The position numbers were made by a program, and so were the translations under genes. Below the pieces are notes generated by a model, which did no database searches, was not told where the DNA came from, and was given only the letters and a program-made list of their open reading frames with translations. From contig NZ_JFHN01000053.1 in NCBI RefSeq assembly GCF_000590885.1, positions 332,748 through 396,747 on the forward strand: DNA of 64,000 nt, given 5' to 3'. Shown here piece by piece: positions 49,085 through 59,369 of the stretch (within the stretch, counting starts at the first letter, position 1; each line of letters opens with the position of its first letter). This stretch comes from Erwinia mallotivora. Lineage in GTDB: Bacteria > Pseudomonadota > Gammaproteobacteria > Enterobacterales > Enterobacteriaceae.

Positions 49085-50065
49085 ATGCCGACTTTATCTT
49101 TTCCGCCTCGTCAACCTGCGGCTTCATCGCGCCTGCCATTGACGTTGATTTCACTGGAAGAGTGGGCGCTGGTTCAGGTAACCGGCGCAGACTGCATCAG
49201 CTATCTTCAGGGGCAGGTGACGCTGGATGTCGCTGCGCTGTCTGCCAGTCACCATCTTCCTGCCGCGCACTGCGATGCCAAAGGTAAAATGTGGAGCAAT
49301 CTGCGTCTTTTTCATCGTGGTGAAGGGCTGGCCTATCTGTTACGACGCAGTCTGCGCGATGCGCAGATTACGGAGCTGAAAAAATATGCTGTGTTCTCAA
49401 AAATCAGTATCAGCGCCGATGACGACGCGATTTTGCTTGGCGTGGCGGGTTTGCAGGCGCGGGCGGCGTTAGCCGGCTGTTTTGACCAGTTACCCGATGC
49501 TGAAAACCCTGTGGTGCAGCAGGGTGAAACCACCCTGCTGTGGTTTGCTCTGCCTGCCGAACGCTTTATGGTGGTAACCCGCCAGGATATCGCGCTGACG
49601 CTACAGGATGCGCTGAAAGGCCAGGCGCAGCTCGCCGACAGCGCACAATGGCTCGCGCTTGATATCGAAGCCGGTTTCCCGGTAATTGACGATGTCAGCA
49701 GCAGCCAGTTTATTCCACAGGCGACCAATCTTCAGGCGCTGGACGCCATCAGTTTTAAAAAAGGGTGTTACAGCGGTCAGGAGATGGTTGCCCGGGCGAA
49801 ATTTCGCGGTGCAAACAAGCGCGCGCTCTACTGGCTGGCGGGTACAGCCACGCATCTTCCGGCGGCTAACGACGGGCTGGAGCTGAAGCTGGGTGACAAC
49901 TGGCGTCGTACCGGAACCGTTCTCACTGCCTGCCGCCTGGATGACGGTACAGTGTGGATTCAGGTGGTGTTGAATAACGATCTTGAGCCTGACAGTGAGT
50001 TACGTGTGCAGGGTGATGAAACGGGCAAGCTGACCATTCAACCGCTGCCCTATGCATTAAGCTGA
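49085..50065 (+). CDS. ygfZ: tRNA-modifying / Fe-S repair protein YgfZ
   Basis: A 326-residue folate-binding protein of the GcvT-like family that helps assembly or repair of certain Fe-S enzymes such as MiaB. The signature K-G-C-Y-x-G-Q-E is seen in [20 protein letters not shown] with essential Cys228. The start ([15 protein letters not shown]) follows an AGGAA ribosome site. It is divergent from sdhE. Confidence 0.95.
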   Translation: MPTLSFPPRQPAASSRLPLTLISLEEWALVQVTGADCISYLQGQVTLDVAALSASHHLPAAHCDAKGKMWSNLRLFHRGEGLAYLLRRSLRDAQITELKKYAVFSKISISADDDAILLGVAGLQARAALAGCFDQLPDAENPVVQQGETTLLWFALPAERFMVVTRQDIALTLQDALKGQAQLADSAQWLALDIEAGFPVIDDVSSSQFIPQATNLQALDAISFKKGCYSGQEMVARAKFRGANKRALYWLAGTATHLPAANDGLELKLGDNWRRTGTVLTACRLDDGTVWIQVVLNNDLEPDSELRVQGDETGKLTIQPLPYALS

Positions 50066-50075
50066 GCAACCTGAC

Positions 50076-50095
50076 CAGGGGCCATCCGGCCCCTG
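50076..50095. terminator. Bidirectional terminator-like hairpin between ygfZ and the hemolysin III gene
   Basis: CAGGGGCC, ATCC, GGCCCCTG form a perfect 8-bp GC stem between two convergent stop codons. Only a short TTATT follows on the plus strand. Confidence 0.6.
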
Positions 50096-50099
50096 TTAT

Positions 50100-50753
50100 T
50101 CAGGATACGTAGAGATAGATCGCCAGAAAATGGCAGAGGCTTCCCCCCAGCACAAAGCCGTGCCAGATTGCGTGGTTGTAAGGGATTTTTTTCGCCACGT
50201 AGAAGATAACCCCCAGCGAATAGATAACGCCGCCCAGCGCCAGCAGCCAGACGCCGCCCGGCGAAAGCTTTAACGTCAGCTGATAAATGACGATCAGCGA
50301 CAGCCATCCCATCAGCAGATAAGTGGTGACCGACAGTGCCTCAAAGCGCTGCACGAACAGTAATTTGAACACCACGCCAATCAGCGCCAGACTCCAGATG
50401 ACCACCATCAGGGCATGTGCCAACGGCGACTTCAGTCCAACCAGCAAAAATGGGGTGTAGGTGCCCGCAATCAGCAGGTAGATGGCGCAGTGATCCAGCT
50501 TTTTCAGCCAGTATTTTGCCCGCTGAAAGGGGATAGCATGGTAAAGGGTGGAAGCCAGAAACAGCAGGATCATGCTGCCGCCATACAGGCTGTAGCTGGC
50601 AATCGCCATGATGCCTGCCTGGGTGTCAATGGCATGATTCAGCAGCAGGACCAGTCCGACAATCCCCAGAATACAGCCGATACCGTGGCTGATACTGTTA
50701 GCCACTTCTTCGGCCAGCGAATAGCCGTGTGCAAGTAACGCTTTATTGGCCAT
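50100..50753 (-). CDS. trhA: Hemolysin III family membrane protein (YqfA/TrhA)
   Basis: A 217-residue protein with seven hydrophobic helices of the PAQR/hemolysin III family. Conserved His and Asp residues typical of the family are seen in [22 protein letters not shown]-like [26 protein letters not shown] and [18 protein letters not shown]. coli YqfA (TrhA) has been tied to membrane fluidity and lipid homeostasis; true haemolysis is not implied. In E. coli it lies beside yqfB and bglA, which are absent here. Confidence 0.92.
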   Translation of the reverse strand: MANKALLAHGYSLAEEVANSISHGIGCILGIVGLVLLLNHAIDTQAGIMAIASYSLYGGSMILLFLASTLYHAIPFQRAKYWLKKLDHCAIYLLIAGTYTPFLLVGLKSPLAHALMVVIWSLALIGVVFKLLFVQRFEALSVTTYLLMGWLSLIVIYQLTLKLSPGGVWLLALGGVIYSLGVIFYVAKKIPYNHAIWHGFVLGGSLCHFLAIYLYVS

Positions 50754-51084
50754 AACACTTACTCCCTGGAATGAAACGGGCTTGCTGATACCGGGTAATA
50801 TCAGCGCTCAGTACTGTTAATATCGGCCAGCACGCCCGAAAATTGAGCAGGTTTAGCGTAACTGAGAATAATTTCAGAGTACACATGTAAGCTAAAATAA
50901 ACTGTGAATGGCTGTAACAGCAGTAAATCCGCGATTTTTTCGCAACCTGCACAAAATAATCATCACAAGGCGGCGGAGAAGACTTACTGAAAACAGATCG
51001 AGAGTCAGGAAAATGATTTCATTGCCGTCCCTGCGCGGCGGACAACTCTGTGACGCAGTGGCTAAGTTAGCGGTGTTTGTCAGG
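50754..51084. other. Non-coding gap of 331 bp
   Basis: Upstream of the hemolysin III gene and downstream of ygfF. I see no gene, RNA or repeat; two overlapping frames of 69-82 codons have no ribosome site or recognisable sequence. E. coli has yqfB and bglA here. Confidence 0.4.
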
Positions 51085-51828
51085 CTAACGCCCACCGGCC
51101 GCATCTGTAAACGTACCGGTAACATACGAGGCGTCGTCACTGATCAGCCAGCCAATCACCCGGGCAATTTCTTCTGGCTGTCCTCCCCGCCGCATTGGAA
51201 TGGTCGATGCCACACGATCCACCCTTCCAGGTTCCCCTCCGTCTGCATGCATTTCGGTATAGATAAAACCCGGCCGCACGCAGTTAACCCGAATCCCCTG
51301 CGCGGCCACTTCAAGCGCTAAGCCTGTGGTCAGGGTATCGACTGCCCCTTTTGACGCCGCATAGTCAACGTACTCCCCCGGTGCACCGCTACGGGCAGCG
51401 GCAGAGGAGACATTAACAATCGCCCCGCCCGTTCCACCGTGGTGCCATCCCATTCGTTTAACCGCCTCACGGCAGCAAATGAAAGTGCCGGTTACATTGG
51501 TGGCGAATACAGCGGCGATCCGTTCAGCAGAGAGATGTTCAACCGTGGTCTGCTGAAACAGGATGCCAGCATTATTGACCAGTGCGGTCAGCACCCCCGG
51601 ATAGCTGTCTATCCGACGAAACATCGCCATCACCTGTTCTTCATCGGCAATGTCGGCCTGAACACTGAAAGCCCGCCCACCCTGCTGATGGATCTGCGTC
51701 ACAACCTCTTCCGCCGCCGCATGATCGCGATGATAATTTACCGCCGTGACGTACCCCTGTCGGGCCAGCAATAAACTGGTTGCCCGACCAATCCCCCGAC
51801 TGCCGCCTGTTACCAGTGCAATTTTCAT
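51085..51828 (-). CDS. ygfF: Short-chain dehydrogenase/reductase YgfF
   Basis: A 247-residue classical SDR, same length as E. coli YgfF (a predicted NAD(P)-dependent glucose 1-dehydrogenase-like oxidoreductase). The cofactor motif is TGGSRGIGRA at residues 7-16, NNAG near residue 88, catalytic Ser in NVSSAAARSG and the Tyr-x3-Lys pair in YVDYAASKGA. Substrate is unproven. It lies next to gcvP, as in E. coli. Confidence 0.93.
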   Translation of the reverse strand: MKIALVTGGSRGIGRATSLLLARQGYVTAVNYHRDHAAAEEVVTQIHQQGGRAFSVQADIADEEQVMAMFRRIDSYPGVLTALVNNAGILFQQTTVEHLSAERIAAVFATNVTGTFICCREAVKRMGWHHGGTGGAIVNVSSAAARSGAPGEYVDYAASKGAVDTLTTGLALEVAAQGIRVNCVRPGFIYTEMHADGGEPGRVDRVASTIPMRRGGQPEEIARVIGWLISDDASYVTGTFTDAAGGR

Positions 51829-51840
51829 CTGTCACTCCCG

Positions 51841-51865
51841 AAAAAAAAGGGCACGCCATGTGCCC
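51841..51865 (-). terminator. Rho-independent terminator of the gcv operon
   Basis: On the minus strand GGGCAC, ATGGC, GTGCCC form a 6-bp GC stem followed by eight T residues, 28 bp after the gcvP stop codon. Confidence 0.9.
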
Positions 51866-51893
51866 CTCTTATGTGCAGTCAACATCCGCCGGA

Positions 51894-54767
51894 CTATTCG
51901 TATTCGCTCATCGGGACGCAGGAACAGAACAGATTACGGTCACCGTAAACATCATCAAGACGTTTCACCGCAGGCCAGTATTTATTTTCGCTTCCTGCCG
52001 GGAAGACCGCCAGCTCCCGGCTGTAGGGATGCGACCAGTCGCTGACGATTTCCATTTGCGTATGGGGAGCATTGACCAGTGGGTTATCGTCCGCTGGCCA
52101 TTCGCCTGCTGCTATCCGATCGATTTCCATTCGGATAGCCAGCATCGCATCGATAAAGCGATCCAGCTCGATTTTGCTCTCTGATTCAGTCGGCTCAACC
52201 ATCAGCGTACCCGCCACCGGGAAGGACATGGTTGGCGCGTGGAAACCATAATCTATCAGCCGCTTGGCGATATCCATTTCGCTGATGCCGGTCTGCTCTT
52301 TCAGCGGGCGAATATCCAGAATGCACTCATGCGCCACGCGACCATCACGACCGGTGTAAAGAATGGGGTAAGCAGACTGTAAACGCGTGGCGATATAGTT
52401 GGCATTCAGGATCGCCACCGAACTGGCCTGTTTCAGACCTTCCGCCCCCATCATGCGGATGTACATCCAGCTGATGGGTAAAATGGAAGCACTACCAAAA
52501 GGTGCGGCGGAAACCGCGCCCTGTTGCGTCAGCACCCCATCAATCTGCACCACGCTGTGACCCGGCACAAAGGGTGCCAGGTGCGCTTTCACGCCGATTG
52601 GCCCCATACCGGGACCGCCGCCGCCATGCGGGATACAGAAGGTTTTATGCAGGTTAAGGTGGGATACATCCGCGCCGATGTAACCCGGCGTGGTAATTCC
52701 CACCTGGGCATTCATATTTGCGCCATCCAGATAAACCTGACCGCCAAACTGATGAACGATCTGGCAAACCTCGCGGATGGTTTCTTCATACACGCCGTGG
52801 GTGGACGGGTAGGTCACCATAATGCAGGAGAGCGCTTCACCACTCTGCTCCGCCTTGATGCGCAGGTCATGCAGGTCGATATTTCCCTGTCGGTCACAGG
52901 CGACCACCACCACTGACATCCCTGCCATCTGGGCGGATGCCGGATTGGTGCCATGCGCAGAGCTGGGGATCAGGCAGATATGACGTCCGCCTTCATTGCG
53001 GCTTTCATGATAGCGGCGGATTGCCAGCAGGCCAGCGTATTCACCCTGTGCGCCTGAGTTTGGCTGCATGCAGAGCGCATCATAGCCGGTCAGTTGGACC
53101 AGCCACTGCGACAGCTGACCAATCATTTGCAGATAGCCACCGGCCTGTTCTGCCGGACAGAATGGATGCAGTTCTGAAAACTCCGGCCAGGTGATGGGGA
53201 TCATTTCCGCAGCGGCATTCAGTTTCATGGTGCAGGATCCCAGCGGGATCATCGCCTGGTTGAGTGCCAGATCTTTGCGCTCCAGGCTGTGCATGTAGCG
53301 CATCATTTCCGTTTCGCTGTGATGACGATTGAATACCGGGTGCGTCAGAATGGCATCCTGTCGCAGCAGGTTTGCCGGGATCGACTGGCTGCCGGCGGCA
53401 ACCGCAGCATCAAGTTGTTCAATATCCAGACCGTGGTTTTCTCCCAACAGAACTGAGAACAGCGCAGCCACATCTTCACGCAGGGTGGTTTCATCCAGCG
53501 TGATGCCAACAGCCTGATGAATATCGGTGCGCAGATTGATACCGAAACTCAGTGCGCGGTCCAGTACGGCGGCTTTGTCGCTTACTTCGACGGTCAGGGT
53601 ATCAAACCAGCTCTGATGACGCAGCGTCAGACCGGCTTTCAGCAGGCCGGCAGCCAGAATATCGGTCAGACGATGAATACGTGACGCAATACGCTTCAGC
53701 CCCTGCGGACCGTGGAATACGGCATACAGGCTGGCAATGTTGGCCAGCAGCACCTGAGAGGTACAGATATTTGAATTCGCTTTCTCGCGGCGAATATGTT
53801 GCTCACGCGTCTGCATTGCCATCCGCAGGGCAGTGTTGCCTGCCGCATCGCGGGAAACACCAATAATACGCCCGGGCATTGAGCGTTTATGCTCGTCGCG
53901 TGCAGCGAAGAATGCCGCGTGTGGCCCGCCGTATCCCATTGGGACGCCAAAACGCTGAGCGGAGCCGAAAACAATATCCGCGCCCTGTCTGGCTGGAGCC
54001 TGCAACAGCACCAGCGACATCAAATCGGCCGCGACCGCCACAACCACTTTTCGTGCTTTCAGTTCGGCAATCAGGCTGGTGTAATCCTGTACTTCTCCGG
54101 TGGTGCCGACCTGCTGCAACAGCACGCCAAACACCTCCTGGTGATCGAGGACTTTTTCTGCCTTGTCCACCAGCAGCTCAAAACCAAAAGTTTCAGCACG
54201 GGTGCGCACCACGTCAAGCGTCTGGGGGTGAACGTCATCCGCGACAAAAAAACGTCCGGCATTTTTCAGCTTACTGACGCGCTTCGCCATTACCATCGCT
54301 TCTGCCGCTGCGGTCGCTTCATCCAGCAGTGACGCTGACGCGATGTCCAGCCCGGTGAGATCCAGCGTCAGTTGTTGAAAATTGAGCAGAGCTTCCAGAC
54401 GTCCCTGCGACACTTCAGGTTGATAGGGGGTATAGGCCGTGTACCAGCCCGGATTTTCCAGCATATTGCGCAGAATAACCGGCGGTGTCAGTACCGGCGT
54501 ATACCCCATGCCGATGTAGGATTTGTAGCGCTGGTTCTGACTGGCTATCGCCTTTAACTCTGCAAGCGCCTGATGTTCAGTCAGGGCGTCACCAATCGCC
54601 GGTGGGCCTGGCAGTTGAATATCCGCCGGCACAATCGAGGCGATTAGCCCGGAAAGAGAATGGGCACCGATAGCATTTAACATCGCCTCCTGCTGCTGCG
54701 AAGAGGGGCCGATATGGCGCTCAGTAAACGCACCGGTGTGTTCTAACTGGCTGAGAGTCTGGGTCAT
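51894..54767 (-). CDS. gcvP: Glycine dehydrogenase (decarboxylating), P protein
   Basis: PLP enzyme that decarboxylates glycine and transfers the aminomethyl group to lipoyl-GcvH. From ATG 54767 ([21 protein letters not shown]) the product is 957 residues, the E. coli length; an upstream in-frame ATG would add three residues. The PLP lysine is in [20 protein letters not shown] near residue 706, and the protein shows the two homologous halves of the single-chain P protein. It is the third gene of gcvTHP and ends at the terminator at 51,841. Confidence 0.97.
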   Translation of the reverse strand: MTQTLSQLEHTGAFTERHIGPSSQQQEAMLNAIGAHSLSGLIASIVPADIQLPGPPAIGDALTEHQALAELKAIASQNQRYKSYIGMGYTPVLTPPVILRNMLENPGWYTAYTPYQPEVSQGRLEALLNFQQLTLDLTGLDIASASLLDEATAAAEAMVMAKRVSKLKNAGRFFVADDVHPQTLDVVRTRAETFGFELLVDKAEKVLDHQEVFGVLLQQVGTTGEVQDYTSLIAELKARKVVVAVAADLMSLVLLQAPARQGADIVFGSAQRFGVPMGYGGPHAAFFAARDEHKRSMPGRIIGVSRDAAGNTALRMAMQTREQHIRREKANSNICTSQVLLANIASLYAVFHGPQGLKRIASRIHRLTDILAAGLLKAGLTLRHQSWFDTLTVEVSDKAAVLDRALSFGINLRTDIHQAVGITLDETTLREDVAALFSVLLGENHGLDIEQLDAAVAAGSQSIPANLLRQDAILTHPVFNRHHSETEMMRYMHSLERKDLALNQAMIPLGSCTMKLNAAAEMIPITWPEFSELHPFCPAEQAGGYLQMIGQLSQWLVQLTGYDALCMQPNSGAQGEYAGLLAIRRYHESRNEGGRHICLIPSSAHGTNPASAQMAGMSVVVVACDRQGNIDLHDLRIKAEQSGEALSCIMVTYPSTHGVYEETIREVCQIVHQFGGQVYLDGANMNAQVGITTPGYIGADVSHLNLHKTFCIPHGGGGPGMGPIGVKAHLAPFVPGHSVVQIDGVLTQQGAVSAAPFGSASILPISWMYIRMMGAEGLKQASSVAILNANYIATRLQSAYPILYTGRDGRVAHECILDIRPLKEQTGISEMDIAKRLIDYGFHAPTMSFPVAGTLMVEPTESESKIELDRFIDAMLAIRMEIDRIAAGEWPADDNPLVNAPHTQMEIVSDWSHPYSRELAVFPAGSENKYWPAVKRLDDVYGDRNLFCSCVPMSEYE

Positions 54768-54790
54768 TGCTAACAAATCCTGATTACGGG

Positions 54791-55177
54791 TTATTCGTCA
54801 ATGCTGGCTTTATAGGCATCCGCATCCAGCAGTGAATCCAGTTCGGATTCATCGCTGGCTTTAATACGGAACAGCCAGCCGTCTTCATAAGGCGCGCTGT
54901 TGACCCGTTCCGGTTCTCCGTCCAGCGCGTCATTTACCGCCACCACTTCACCGCTAATCGGGGCGTAAATATCTGACGCAGCTTTCACTGATTCTGCCAC
55001 TGCGCAGTCATCGCCCTGGCTCCAACTGCTGCCCACGTCGGGCAGGTCGACGAACACCATGTCGCCCAACAGTTCCTGTGCGTGTTCCGTGATCCCCACG
55101 GTGTAGGTTCCGTCTGCTTCTTTACGCACCCATTCGTGGCTGTCACGATATTTCAATTCACCTGGCACATTGCTCAT
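54791..55177 (-). CDS. gcvH: Glycine cleavage system H protein
   Basis: A 128-residue lipoyl carrier that shuttles the aminomethyl group between GcvP, GcvT and lipoamide dehydrogenase. The lipoylated lysine is Lys65 in [20 protein letters not shown]. It lies 71 bp after gcvT and 23 bp before gcvP on the same strand. Confidence 0.97.
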   Translation of the reverse strand: MSNVPGELKYRDSHEWVRKEADGTYTVGITEHAQELLGDMVFVDLPDVGSSWSQGDDCAVAESVKAASDIYAPISGEVVAVNDALDGEPERVNSAPYEDGWLFRIKASDESELDSLLDADAYKASIDE

Positions 55178-55248
55178 CGCCCACTCTCCTGAACGTTATT
55201 ATTTAAAGGCATACGCTCTGACAGCGCATCGCCTGGCTTGCAAGTCTG

Positions 55249-56343
55249 TTATACGACCGGTTTACCGGCACGCACGAAAATGGGTTTGGTTACGCGAACC
55301 GGCATTTCACGGTTGCGGATCTGTACAATGGCCGTTTCGCCAATACCCGCCGGAACGCGAGCCAGCGCAATGCTGTACCCCAGGGTTGGCGAGAAGGAAC
55401 CGCTGGTAATGACGCCTTGCTGAAGATTGCCCTGCGCATCGGTGAAGCGCACCGGCAGTTCATTCCGCAGTACGCCTTTTTCAGTCATCATCAGACCGAC
55501 CAGTTGTTCAGTGCCTTTTTCGCGCTGCGCGGTAAGCGCTTCACGGCCGATAAAGTCGCGCTCCTGTGGCTGCCATGCCACCGTCCAGCCCATATTGGCA
55601 GCCAGCGGAGAAACCCCTTCGTCCATCTCCTGACCGTACAAATTCATCCCGGCTTCAAGGCGCAACGTGTCGCGCGCGCCGAGCCCGGCAGGTTTCACGC
55701 CTGCCGCCACCAGCTTTTGCCAGAATTCAGCCGCCTGTTGGTTTGGCAGGGCAATTTCATAACCCGCTTCACCGGTGTATCCCGTGGTAGCAATAAACAG
55801 GTCGCCGGTCTCTACACCAAAGAAAGGTTTCATTCCGGCTACGGCCTGACATTGTGTCTCGTCAAACAGGCTTTGTGCTTTAGCCTGGGCATTCGGCCCC
55901 TGCACGGCAATCAGCGACAGATCGTCCCGCTCGTGAATCTGAACGCCATAAGGTTCAGCATGTTCACCAATCCACGCCAGATCCTTCTCACGGGTAGCTG
56001 AGTTGACCACCAGGCGAAAAAATTCTTCGTTGATAAAGTAAACAATCAGATCGTCAATGACGCCAGCGGAAGCATTGAGCATGGCGGTGTAGAGGGCCTT
56101 ACCCGGTTGGGTCAGTTTGGCAACATCGTTGGCAAGAAGGTAACGCAGAAAGTCGCGGGTACGCGGCCCATGCAAATCGACGATGGTCATGTGCGAGACG
56201 TCAAACATCCCGGCATCAGTGCGTACCGCGTGGTGTTCATCGATCTGTGAGCCATAGTGCAGTGGCATCATCCAGCCATGAAAGTCCACCATACGTGCGC
56301 CTGCAACCTGATGTTGTTCAAACAAGGGAGTCTGCTGAGTCAT
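55249..56343 (-). CDS. gcvT: Aminomethyltransferase, T protein
   Basis: Releases ammonia from aminomethyl-lipoyl-GcvH and makes 5,10-methylenetetrahydrofolate. From ATG 56343 ([20 protein letters not shown]) the product is 364 residues, equal to E. coli; a longer frame adds 11 unrelated residues. Visible blocks are [26 protein letters not shown], and [15 protein letters not shown]. It is the first gene of the operon and follows a long AT-rich leader. Confidence 0.97.
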   Translation of the reverse strand: MTQQTPLFEQHQVAGARMVDFHGWMMPLHYGSQIDEHHAVRTDAGMFDVSHMTIVDLHGPRTRDFLRYLLANDVAKLTQPGKALYTAMLNASAGVIDDLIVYFINEEFFRLVVNSATREKDLAWIGEHAEPYGVQIHERDDLSLIAVQGPNAQAKAQSLFDETQCQAVAGMKPFFGVETGDLFIATTGYTGEAGYEIALPNQQAAEFWQKLVAAGVKPAGLGARDTLRLEAGMNLYGQEMDEGVSPLAANMGWTVAWQPQERDFIGREALTAQREKGTEQLVGLMMTEKGVLRNELPVRFTDAQGNLQQGVITSGSFSPTLGYSIALARVPAGIGETAIVQIRNREMPVRVTKPIFVRAGKPVV

Positions 56344-56891
56344 ATCGATTCCTGTTCTGATTATTGACGCCTGCACGGCTGGCGCGGCGCAAACGTTACC
56401 CTGGGACTGAAGTTACCATCGAATACGGTGATTAACCATAAGTTAAACAGGGTCGAATCATTATGGTGCAACAGAGGGGAAAGATAATTCATCGGAGTTT
56501 TTAACTTAAAATACAAATAATCACATTTTTAAATTCTGATTTAATAGCCTTATTGCAGTTTAAAAGTAGTGAAAAGGCATCTCACAGATAAAATGACAGC
56601 GCGATAAAACCATCCAGGCATGAGAAAATATAATGCGAACAGGGTGGTGAAATTAGAATTTTTCAAATGATGTACCAAAACAGGGCATCACGTTATTCAG
56701 ACCTTCAACAGGCAGATGCTGATGATGTTGTCAGATAAGAATAACGGCGAGATGGGGGGAGATTATACCGTCCGGATAATGCGGTTATCGCCTCCTGGCA
56801 GGCAAACCGGCGGGCAGCAGAGGAAGGTAGTTGACGTTGACGGTAAGAGGGTGATCGCCGGTCAGGCCGTTAGCCCATGTCATCGCTGGAG
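56344..56891. promoter_or_regulatory. Long regulatory region upstream of gcvTHP
   Basis: There is no convincing gene in this stretch. The part from about 56,440 to 56,680 is strongly AT-rich with repeated TTTAA/AAATT words, as expected for the Lrp-bent gcv control region; in E. coli GcvA, Lrp, PurR and CRP act here. I cannot place individual sites with confidence. A 95-codon plus-strand frame (56,716-57,003) runs through the ubiI terminator into ubiI antisense and is not called. Confidence 0.5.
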
Positions 56892-56933
56892 AAAAGGAAT
56901 GAACGGAACAGTGAAATATTTTCCGTTCATTTC
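56892..56933 (-). terminator. Rho-independent terminator of the ubiI operon
   Basis: On the minus strand AATGAACGGAA and TTCCGTTCATT form an 11-bp perfect stem with a 12-base loop, followed by CC and TTTT. It lies about 40 bp after the ubiI stop codon. Confidence 0.8.
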
Positions 56934-56974
56934 CGCTGGTTACAGGATGGGCATTAATGCTGGAGCAATGAAGA

Positions 56975-58177
56975 TTAATGCAGCCATTCCGGCAGGTCGT
57001 TAAGCCCCATCGCCTGCTTCAGCAAACGAGGTTTCACCCCCGGAAGCTTGTCGGCCAGGCTGAGTCCAACGTCACGAAGCAGTTTCTTTGCCGGATGGTT
57101 GCCATCAAACAGCTCGCGGAAGCCCTGCATTCCAGCCAGCATCATCGCCGCGCTGTATTTGCGGCGACGCTCATACCGACGCAGATAAAGGTGCTGACCA
57201 ATGTCTTTGCCCTGCTGATGCAGACGTTTCAGTTCACCAACCAGTTCTGCTGCATCCATAAAACCAAGATTCACTCCCTGCCCTGCCAGTGGGTGAATGG
57301 TATGTGCGGCATCACCCACCAGCGCCAGACGATGAGTGGCGAAACTGCGGGCAAAGCGTGCCATCAGGGGAAAGGTTTCCCGCTCACTTTCCAGCGTACA
57401 CAAACCGAGACGCAGATCGGAAAGCACCGACAGTTGCTGGTTGAATACCTCTGCCGGCATTGACTGAAGCCGCGTGGCTTCCTGAGGCGGCAGTGACCAG
57501 ACGATGGAACAGAGATGCGGGTCGCTGAGCGGCAGAAAAGCCAGAATGCCCTCACCGTGGAAAACCTGACGTGCAACCGCACCGTGTGGCTGTCTGGTGC
57601 GTATATTTGCCACCAACGCATGGTGTTCATAGTCATGAAATGTCAGCGGAATATCCGCCTTATTGCGCAGCCATGAGTTAGCACCGTCAGCGGCCACCAG
57701 AAGCCTGGCTCCAATCATGGTGCCGTCATTCAGCGTCACAAAGGCTTCGTTATCGCCAAAAGCCACCTGTTGCAGTTGTGCGCCCGGGATCAGAGTGATA
57801 TCACGCTGCTCACTGGCTTTCGTCCATAATGCCTGCTGAATGACCGTATTTTCGATAATGTGTCCAAGGTGAGGCAGGCCCTGCTGTTGATCATCAAATG
57901 TAATGTGACCAAAGCTGTCCCGATCCCAAACCTCCATAGCGTGGTACGCGCTGGCCCGGCAGGCGACAATCTGATTCCAGACGTCCATATGCTGTAAAAA
58001 ACGCTCACTCGCCGCATTGATCGCTGACACCCGTAATGTCGGTACATCACTGGCCGTCAGCACCGGGGGAGTTTCACGCTCCAGAACGGCCACTTTCATG
58101 CCGCTGCCCTGCAAACCGCAGGCAACGGCCAGACCGACCATACCACCACCCGCCACGATCACATCATACGTTTGCAT
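56975..58177 (-). CDS. ubiI: 2-octaprenylphenol hydroxylase UbiI (VisC)
   Basis: A 400-residue FAD monooxygenase that introduces the C5 hydroxyl in ubiquinone synthesis. The N-terminal dinucleotide motif is DVIVAGGGMVGLAVACGLQGSG, the central motif LLVAADGANSWLR, and the FAD-ribose motif ALVGDAAHTIHPLAGQGVNLG. It follows ubiH by 13 bp in the ygfB-pepP-ubiH-ubiI operon. Confidence 0.96.
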   Translation of the reverse strand: MQTYDVIVAGGGMVGLAVACGLQGSGMKVAVLERETPPVLTASDVPTLRVSAINAASERFLQHMDVWNQIVACRASAYHAMEVWDRDSFGHITFDDQQQGLPHLGHIIENTVIQQALWTKASEQRDITLIPGAQLQQVAFGDNEAFVTLNDGTMIGARLLVAADGANSWLRNKADIPLTFHDYEHHALVANIRTRQPHGAVARQVFHGEGILAFLPLSDPHLCSIVWSLPPQEATRLQSMPAEVFNQQLSVLSDLRLGLCTLESERETFPLMARFARSFATHRLALVGDAAHTIHPLAGQGVNLGFMDAAELVGELKRLHQQGKDIGQHLYLRRYERRRKYSAAMMLAGMQGFRELFDGNHPAKKLLRDVGLSLADKLPGVKPRLLKQAMGLNDLPEWLH

Positions 58178-58190
58178 CTCTGCTCTCTCC

Positions 58191-59369
58191 TCAACGCTTT
58201 ACCCAGCCTAACGTGCGCCGGGCAAGCAAATTGCGCACCAGCGGCAGGGAATCCATCGCCATCAGGCCCAGATTGCGCCCCGCAACCAACGGCGTGTAGT
58301 TATTGGCAAACAGTCTGACCAGGCTGTCTGTAATGCCAATGGTTGTTGCCGCATCTGTCCGACGCCGCTGCTGATAATGCTGAAGGGTGGCATAGCTGCC
58401 AGTATCCTGCCCGTGACGAAATGCACCAGCCACCGTTTCTGCCAGCGACATGACATCGCGCAGACCCAGATTAAATCCCTGTCCGGCGATGGGATGCAGC
58501 GTTTGTGCCGCATTACCTACCAGCGCCAGACGATGAGAAACATGCTGTGTCGCTCTCTGAAGCTGTAAGGGGTAGCTGTGGCGCTGTCCCACCTGGGTGA
58601 TGCGCCCCAGTCGCCAGCCAAAGGCTTGTTGTAATTCATCACGAAATTGTTGCTCACTCCAGCCATCAACCTGCGGCTGAGATGAGAGCGAATGGCACCA
58701 GACCAGCGAACTTCGCCCACCTGACATCGGTAACAGCGCCAGAGGGCCATATCGGGTGAAACGCTCATAAGCCCGCCCACGGTGAGGCTGTGCCGTGGAA
58801 ACATTGGCGATTACCGCGATCTGCTGATAATCCTCAGCCTGCCACTGAATCCCACAGGAGGCAGCCACCGGAGAGCGCGAGCCATCTGCGGCGACCAGCA
58901 GTTGCGCATTAATCACATCCCCATTGTCCAGGGTGACGCTGACCTCCTGCTGACTGCGCACCACGGCAGTTACTTTAGCCGGACAGCACAAGCGAACACC
59001 CGGTGCTTTTTTCAGCATCGCAAACAGATGCTGCCCAACATCATGTAACTCCACCACCTGCCCCAACGCAGCAATGCCATAGTCCTGCGCCGCGATGGAA
59101 ACAAAGCTGGCATGACCACGATCACTGACATGCACATCAGTGATTGGCGTCGCGCACCTTTGCAGGACCGGCCAGAGATTAATCGCCGCCAGTTGCTGAC
59201 AGGTCCCGTCGGCCAGCGCTATTGCCCGTCCATCGAAGCCTGGATGCGTTCGGCTTGCCGGAGCAGTTGCCTCCACCAGCGTGACCGCCACTTTACCCTG
59301 GGTAAGATGAGAAATGGCCAGCGCCAACGTGGCACCGGCCATTCCTCCGCCTGCAATCACTATGCTCAT
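58191..59369 (-). CDS. ubiH: 2-octaprenyl-6-methoxyphenol hydroxylase UbiH
   Basis: A 392-residue FAD monooxygenase homologous to UbiI, hydroxylating C1 of the ubiquinone ring. Motifs are VIAGGGMAGATLALAIS, LLVAADGSRSPVAASCG and ALVGNAAQTLHPIAGQGFNLG; the Asp of the last motif in UbiI is Asn here, as in E. coli UbiH (GNAAQTLHP). It overlaps the pepP stop by 4 bp. Confidence 0.96.
   Translation of the reverse strand: MSIVIAGGGMAGATLALAISHLTQGKVAVTLVEATAPASRTHPGFDGRAIALADGTCQQLAAINLWPVLQRCATPITDVHVSDRGHASFVSIAAQDYGIAALGQVVELHDVGQHLFAMLKKAPGVRLCCPAKVTAVVRSQQEVSVTLDNGDVINAQLLVAADGSRSPVAASCGIQWQAEDYQQIAVIANVSTAQPHRGRAYERFTRYGPLALLPMSGGRSSLVWCHSLSSQPQVDGWSEQQFRDELQQAFGWRLGRITQVGQRHSYPLQLQRATQHVSHRLALVGNAAQTLHPIAGQGFNLGLRDVMSLAETVAGAFRHGQDTGSYATLQHYQQRRRTDAATTIGITDSLVRLFANNYTPLVAGRNLGLMAMDSLPLVRNLLARRTLGWVKR

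Noticed and set aside
56344..56891. Glycine riboswitch upstream of gcvT
   Set aside because: I could not identify the tandem aptamer core; enterobacterial gcv operons are normally controlled by GcvA, Lrp and GcvB instead.
56716..57003. Small plus-strand gene between gcvT and ubiI
   Set aside because: The frame crosses the ubiI terminator and runs into antisense ubiI; no protein family is recognisable.
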